Shown piece after piece: positions 62,646 through 64,000 of a DNA stretch of 64,000 bases. A program made the position numbers and the translations under genes. The notes below the pieces were generated by a model. The model worked only from the letters and a program-made list of their open reading frames with translations. It did no database searches and had not been told where the DNA came from. The stretch comes from Pusillimonas sp. MFBS29 (GTDB lineage: Bacteria; Pseudomonadota; Gammaproteobacteria; Burkholderiales; Burkholderiaceae_B), in assembly GCF_020687695.1 (NCBI RefSeq), contig NZ_JAJEWL010000002.1:124001-188000 (forward strand). The letters are read 5' to 3'. Every line of letters begins with the position of its first letter. Position 1 is the first letter of the stretch.

Positions 62646-63743
62646 ATGTATGTTGCCGTAAAAGGTGGCGAACAAGCCATAGACAATGCACATGCCTTGC
62701 TGGCAAAGAAAAGGCGTGGTGATCTGTCCGTACCCGAACTGAGCGTAGAGCAGATACGCCAGCAAATGCCCCTGGCGGTCGCGCGGGTCATGGGCGAAGG
62801 CTCGTTGTACGACGAAGAGCTCGCCGCGCTGGCAATCAAGCAGTCGGCCGGTGATTTGCTGGAAGCCATATTCCTGCTGCGCGCCTATCGTACGACGCTG
62901 CCGCGCTTCATGTACAGCGCTCCACTACGCACCGAAACCATGCATGTCGAGCGCCGTATATCGGCCACGTTCAAGGATCTGCCTGGCGGTCAACGCCTGG
63001 GGCCGACCTTTGACTATACCCACCGCTTGCTGGATTTTTCCTTGCTTGCCGAGGGCTCGGCGCCTGCCAGGCTGGAGGAGGCGGTAGCAGAGCAACCCAA
63101 ACCGTGCCCCCGCGTTGCCCAGATGCTGGCGCAAGAAGACTTGCTTACACCCGAGCAGGATACTGGTGCAGCCGTACCGGATATCACGCGTGAGGCCCAG
63201 GATTTTCCTTCCAGTCGCGCACAGCGGCTGCAGGCACTGGCTCGCGGCGATGAAGGATTTCTGCTTGCATTGGGCTATTCCACGCAGCGCGGCTACGGAC
63301 GCAACCATCCGTTTGCCGGCGAGATACGCATAGGCCAGATAGAAGTGTGGGTAGAGCCAGAGGAACTGGGTTTCGCGGTACCGCTGGGCGATATCGAAGT
63401 CACCGAGTGCGAAATGATCAATCAGTTCGTCGGCAGCAAGACTCAGCCGCCACAGTTTACACGTGGCTATGGGCTGGCTTTTGGATACGCCGAGCGCAAG
63501 GCCATGGGCATGGCGCTGGTGGATCGCGCCTTGCGTGCCGAAGAGTACCAGGAAGAAATCGAATCGCCTGCGCAACAAGAGGAATTTGTATTGATGCACT
63601 GTGACAACGTTGAGGCCGCGGGCTTTGTTTCGCACCTGAAGCTGCCGCATTACGTTGACTTTCAGTCAGAACTGGATTTGATACGCCGCCTGCGCAAGGA
63701 TCCTGCGCAGGATCAGGCCGCGCAAGAGGAGATGCAGGCATGA
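62646..63743 (+). CDS. phnI: C-P lyase subunit PhnI
   Basis: A 365-residue subunit that carries the nucleosidase activity replacing adenine of ATP with the phosphonate. YVAVKGGEQAIDNAHALLAK (residues 2-21) is the family start; LAIKQSAGDLLEAIFLLRAYR (about 60-80) and GFLLALGYSTQRGYGRNHPF (about 200-219) are conserved, as is ETMHVERRISATFKDLPGGQ. The C-terminal 25 residues are Gln/Glu-rich. It overlaps phnJ by ATGA. Confidence 0.97.
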   Translation: MYVAVKGGEQAIDNAHALLAKKRRGDLSVPELSVEQIRQQMPLAVARVMGEGSLYDEELAALAIKQSAGDLLEAIFLLRAYRTTLPRFMYSAPLRTETMHVERRISATFKDLPGGQRLGPTFDYTHRLLDFSLLAEGSAPARLEEAVAEQPKPCPRVAQMLAQEDLLTPEQDTGAAVPDITREAQDFPSSRAQRLQALARGDEGFLLALGYSTQRGYGRNHPFAGEIRIGQIEVWVEPEELGFAVPLGDIEVTECEMINQFVGSKTQPPQFTRGYGLAFGYAERKAMGMALVDRALRAEEYQEEIESPAQQEEFVLMHCDNVEAAGFVSHLKLPHYVDFQSELDLIRRLRKDPAQDQAAQEEMQA

Positions 63744-64000
63744 ACACACAAACTGAAGCACCAGACACACAAGGCTATAACTATGCCTATCTGGACGAGC
63801 AGACCAAGCGCAGCCTGCGTCGCGGACTATTGAAAGCGGTGGCGATACCCGGCTACCAGGTGCCGTTCGGCGGCCGCGAAATGCCTTTGCCTTACGGCTG
63901 GGGTACGGGTGGCATGCAGGTTACCGCCGCCTTGCTGGGCCGCGATGACGTCCTGAAAGTCATAGACCAGGGCGCCGACGACACCACCAATGCGGTTTCG
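63740..64000 (+). CDS. phnJ: C-P lyase radical-SAM subunit PhnJ (3' partial)
   Basis: The first 87 codons of PhnJ, the radical SAM/iron-sulfur enzyme that breaks the C-P bond. The visible part has YNYAYLDEQTKRSLRRGLLK (about residues 13-32), IPGYQVPFGGREMPLPYGWG (about 36-55) and TAALLGRDDVLKVIDQGADD. The four-cysteine cluster lies beyond the window. ATG overlaps the phnI stop as ATGA. Confidence 0.96.
   Translation, partial: MNTQTEAPDTQGYNYAYLDEQTKRSLRRGLLKAVAIPGYQVPFGGREMPLPYGWGTGGMQVTAALLGRDDVLKVIDQGADDTTNAVS

Overview
The window looks like a chromosomal segment of a betaproteobacterium of the order Burkholderiales, most likely family Alcaligenaceae (Bordetella, Achromobacter, Pusillimonas relatives). 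This is inferred from the gene order hisZ-purA, the rpsU-dnaG-rpoD block, orphan Bug/TctC-type solute receptors, RdgC, the hemCDXY order and the protein sequences; no 16S gene is present. Most of it is dense housekeeping sequence with a few accessory patches.

Layout. 1-7.7 kb: the end of hisZ, then purA, a phosphoribosyltransferase and the macromolecular synthesis genes rpsU, dnaG, rpoD. 7.7-12.7 kb: pxpA, benE, an mgtC-like gene, kup and a small lipoprotein. 12.7-25.6 kb is more accessory: a LysR regulator, a Bug receptor and a LigJ-like hydratase; an acyl-CoA dehydrogenase; an MFS pump; a DUF455 ferritin-like protein; a hemerythrin; then a Bug/RraA-like/GntR module lying between two direct copies of a 112-bp repeat that carries DnaA-box-like sites; then PPK2 and a glycosyltransferase. 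25.8-26.8 kb: a hicAB toxin-antitoxin locus whose hicA has a one-base frameshift, next to a tRNA(CAT). 27-36 kb: a bacterial alpha-2-macroglobulin with its partner pbpC, then a lipoprotein with a SecD-P1-like domain.

36-51.6 kb: pyrB with an N-terminal helix-turn-helix-like extension and a perfect palindrome just upstream; rdgC; an MHS-type transporter; a TctDE-like two-component system; recA with a LexA box, recX; metR and metE divergent across a MetR box; a DUF2889 gene; sucCD; terC. 51.6-57.8 kb: a 41-residue membrane peptide, hemC, hemD, hemX, hemY, ppa, a fumarylacetoacetate-hydrolase family gene and an entericidin-like lipoprotein. 57.9-64 kb: a C-P lyase cluster, phnC-phnD-phnE-phnF-phnG-phnH-phnI-phnJ (phnJ runs off the end), with a good Pho box upstream and two identical palindromes that are probably PhnF operators.

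The observations most worth following are (1) PyrB fused to a putative DNA-binding domain with a matching palindrome at its own promoter; (2) the phn control layout, with Pho box, intrinsic terminator after phnC, PhnF palindrome before phnD and a second palindrome inside the phnF start; (3) the paired DnaA-box repeats bracketing a catabolic module; (4) the homopolymer frameshift in hicA; and (5) the SecD-P1-like lipoprotein. I saw no CRISPR array, insertion sequence, prophage or rRNA gene.
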